Part shown: one piece after another, positions 4,462 to 5,973 of the stretch
Layout of the letters: each line of letters opens with the position of its first letter
Position numbering within the stretch: the first letter of the stretch is position 1
Assembly: GCA_018268875.1 (NCBI GenBank)
Contig: JAFDVT010000146.1
Coordinates: 1-5,973, forward strand
DNA length: 5,973 nucleotides
DNA from: Acidobacteriota bacterium
GTDB lineage: Bacteria; Acidobacteriota; Terriglobia; Bryobacterales; Bryobacteraceae
Reading direction: 5' to 3'
Position numbers and translations under genes: made by a program
Notes under the pieces: model-generated
The model's database searches: none
What the model was told of the DNA's origin: nothing
The model's input: the letters and a program-made list of their open reading frames with translations, nothing else

Positions 4462-5901
4462 ATGCGCCGCGGATCTATCATCGGACCACTGGTTCTTATT
4501 GCCATCGGCATCATTTTTCTGCTGCGCAACGTCTGGCCGCAGATTCAGGTGATGGAGTTCCTGGGCCGCAACTGGCCGTACGTCCTGATCGCCTGGGGCG
4601 CGCTGCGCCTGGTGGAACTGTTCAGTTGGAAGTCCTCGGGACGGCCGCTGCCGGAAAGTGGCGTTTCGGGCGGCGAATGGTTCCTCATCGTCGTTCTCTG
4701 TGTTTTTGGAATGGGCCTGTATGCGTTCAACCGCCATTCGGGCGGCTGGTGGAGCCCGGCGGGCATCCGCGTCGGCGGCTGGGACATCATGGGCGACAGT
4801 TTTGACTTCAACTACGAAGCCAAAACGCAGAAAGCCACCACAAAAACGCCCAAAATCGTGATCGAAAGCTTCCGCGGCGACGCGCAGATCACCGGTACCG
4901 ATAGCGACGAAGTTCGCGTCACCGGACGCAAGTCCGTCCGGGCGCTGGATACGTCCGAAGCGGACCGCGTCAGCAAGGATTCGCCGCTCGAAATCGTCAC
5001 CCAGGGCGACACGATCATCGTCCGGTCCAACCAGGAGCGCGCTGATTCGCGCAACCGCATCACGTCGCGCCTGGAGATCGCGGTGCCTCGCGGAGCCTCC
5101 ATCGACGCCCGCGGCCGCTACGGCGACTTCGACATCCGCGATGTCAACGGCACGGTGGAAATTTTTTCGGACAACGCCGGAGTGCGCCTGGACAACATCG
5201 GCGGCAACGTCAAAGTGGATCTGCGCCGCAGCGACATCATCCGCGCCGTCGGCATCAAGGGCGACGTCGATTTGCGTGGCCGGGGCGACGACATCGAACT
5301 CGAAAACATCGCTGGCACGGTTACGATCAACGGCGGCTATTCCGGCTCGGTGCAACTCCGCAATCTGGCCAAACCGGTGCGCTACGAAGGCGTCAACGCC
5401 AACTTCCAGATGGAACGCGTGCCGGGCGAGGTGCGGTCGACGATCTCGAACCTCTTCGCGACGGATGTGGTGGGTCCTGTGCGTGTGACTTCGAGCAAAG
5501 CGAAGGACGTGGAACTGGTGGGCTTCACCGAATCCGCCGAAATCACGCTGGATCGAGGGGACATCGAACTGCGGCCGGGCCGTACGCCGCTACCCAAGAT
5601 CAACGCGACGACCAAGAATGGCGAGGTGAACCTCAGTCTGCCGGAGAAGGCGAAGTTCGACCTGCGGGCCAACGCCGGCAAGGGCGACATCACGAACGAC
5701 TACGGCGAGAATCTTCGCGTCGAGGACCTGGGCAGCCGCGGTCACAAGCTGGAAGGCACGGTGGGAGGTCCCGGTGGACCGGTGATCTCGATCCAGTCGA
5801 GCAGGGGCAGCATCACGGTTCGCAAAGCCGAGTTGTTACCGCCTCCGCCGGCGCCACCGGCCGCGCCCGCTCCGCCCAAGCCGCCGACCCGCGTCGAGTA
5901 G
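4462..5901 (+). CDS. Membrane-anchored DUF4097-like beta-repeat protein (LiaG-like architecture)
   Basis: This 479-residue protein starts at ATG 4462, 9 bases after AGAGG (4448-4452). Three hydrophobic helices lie at about 7-22, 38-54 and 72-89; the first two form a DUF5668-like hairpin. With the basic N-terminus and the KSSGRP loop inside, the large domain would face the periplasm. Residues about 125-455 are a run of short beta strands of the DUF4097 (putative adhesin) kind, with a period near 20 residues, for example GDFDIRDVNGTVEIFSDNAG, VRLDNIGGNVKVDLRR and IELENIAGTVTINGGYSG. There are no catalytic motifs. The tail (about 459-479) is almost only Pro, Ala and Lys, a possible wall-spanning or protein-binding arm. 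In Bacillus, LiaG has a related domain in the Lia envelope-stress operon. As the last operon gene it is probably a sensor or effector of envelope state; this is inferred. Confidence 0.85.
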   Translation: MRRGSIIGPLVLIAIGIIFLLRNVWPQIQVMEFLGRNWPYVLIAWGALRLVELFSWKSSGRPLPESGVSGGEWFLIVVLCVFGMGLYAFNRHSGGWWSPAGIRVGGWDIMGDSFDFNYEAKTQKATTKTPKIVIESFRGDAQITGTDSDEVRVTGRKSVRALDTSEADRVSKDSPLEIVTQGDTIIVRSNQERADSRNRITSRLEIAVPRGASIDARGRYGDFDIRDVNGTVEIFSDNAGVRLDNIGGNVKVDLRRSDIIRAVGIKGDVDLRGRGDDIELENIAGTVTINGGYSGSVQLRNLAKPVRYEGVNANFQMERVPGEVRSTISNLFATDVVGPVRVTSSKAKDVELVGFTESAEITLDRGDIELRPGRTPLPKINATTKNGEVNLSLPEKAKFDLRANAGKGDITNDYGENLRVEDLGSRGHKLEGTVGGPGGPVISIQSSRGSITVRKAELLPPPPAPPAAPAPPKPPTRVE

Positions 5902-5945
5902 CCTGGTTCGGGTGCGGCGGATTCCCCGTGCGACGATTGTAAACG

Positions 5946-5973
5946 GTGGAACTTCTCCAGTTGCGGTATTTCG
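5946..5973 (+). CDS. Probable start of a LysR-type transcriptional regulator (partial, runs off the window)
   Basis: From GTG 5946 the frame reads MELLQLRYF to the end of the window. This matches the very typical N-terminus of LysR-family regulators (ME-x-x-QLRYF), the first helix before the winged helix-turn-helix. Only nine codons are visible, there is no clear Shine-Dalgarno in front, and the frame cannot be tested further. It begins 45 bp after the operon's last stop codon. Its target genes are outside the window. Confidence 0.55.

Noticed and set aside
3379..5355. A 658-codon open frame on the minus strand
   Set aside because: It lies antisense to four genes with clear domains and membrane segments; its translation is rich in Arg, His, Asp and Ala without any motif, as expected for a shadow frame in GC-rich DNA.
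5902..5945. Terminator after the operon
   Set aside because: No stem with a following T-run could be found; only weak GC-rich complementarity is present.
5948..5969. GGAACTT followed by a -10-like region as a second ECF promoter
   Set aside because: The same bases read as codons 1-8 of a typical LysR N-terminus, which explains the word as coding sequence; no -10 core of the CGT type is seen at the right distance.

Overview
The window is about 6 kb of GC-rich bacterial chromosome. The most likely source is an Acidobacteriota, perhaps of the Solibacter/Bryobacter type. I infer this from the combination of an ECF sigma factor, a zinc-finger anti-sigma-like protein, a B-box-like zinc-finger membrane protein and a DUF4097-type protein, not from any marker gene. 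There is no rRNA, tRNA, CRISPR array or recognisable mobile element.

Left part (1-1494). The 3' end of an unrecognised plus-strand gene (to 380) meets a minus-strand gene for a low-specificity L-threonine aldolase (1408 to 377) tail to tail; their stop codons share the palindrome TTAA. A short spacer of 86 bp, containing a small inverted repeat and several CCAGT words, separates the aldolase from a divergently transcribed gene for a small, probably secreted or membrane protein (1495-1980).

Middle (1981-2244). This 264 bp gap carries no convincing gene. It holds short direct repeats, a three-unit heptad repeat, an ECF-type promoter candidate (GAACTT, 15 bp, CGTT at 2146-2170), and two tandem stem-loops just before the next start codon.

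Right part (2245-5901). Five tightly packed plus-strand genes look like one operon: (1) an ECF RNA polymerase sigma factor; (2) a zinc-finger (HC2-like) anti-sigma-type protein with one possible membrane span and a long charged C-terminal helix; (3) a membrane protein with a B-box-like zinc finger at its N-terminus; (4) a 74-residue two-helix membrane protein; (5) a three-helix membrane protein with a large DUF4097-like beta-repeat domain and a proline-rich tail. Spacings are 13 bp, a 4-bp ATGA overlap, 6 bp and 6 bp. Genes 3-5 each carry a similar hydrophobic hairpin of the LiaI/LiaF-like (DUF5668) type. I infer a cell-envelope stress module that resembles the Lia system of Firmicutes in its membrane parts but has an ECF sigma/anti-sigma pair in place of a two-component system. 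After it, the last 28 bases match the first nine codons of a LysR-type regulator that runs off the window.
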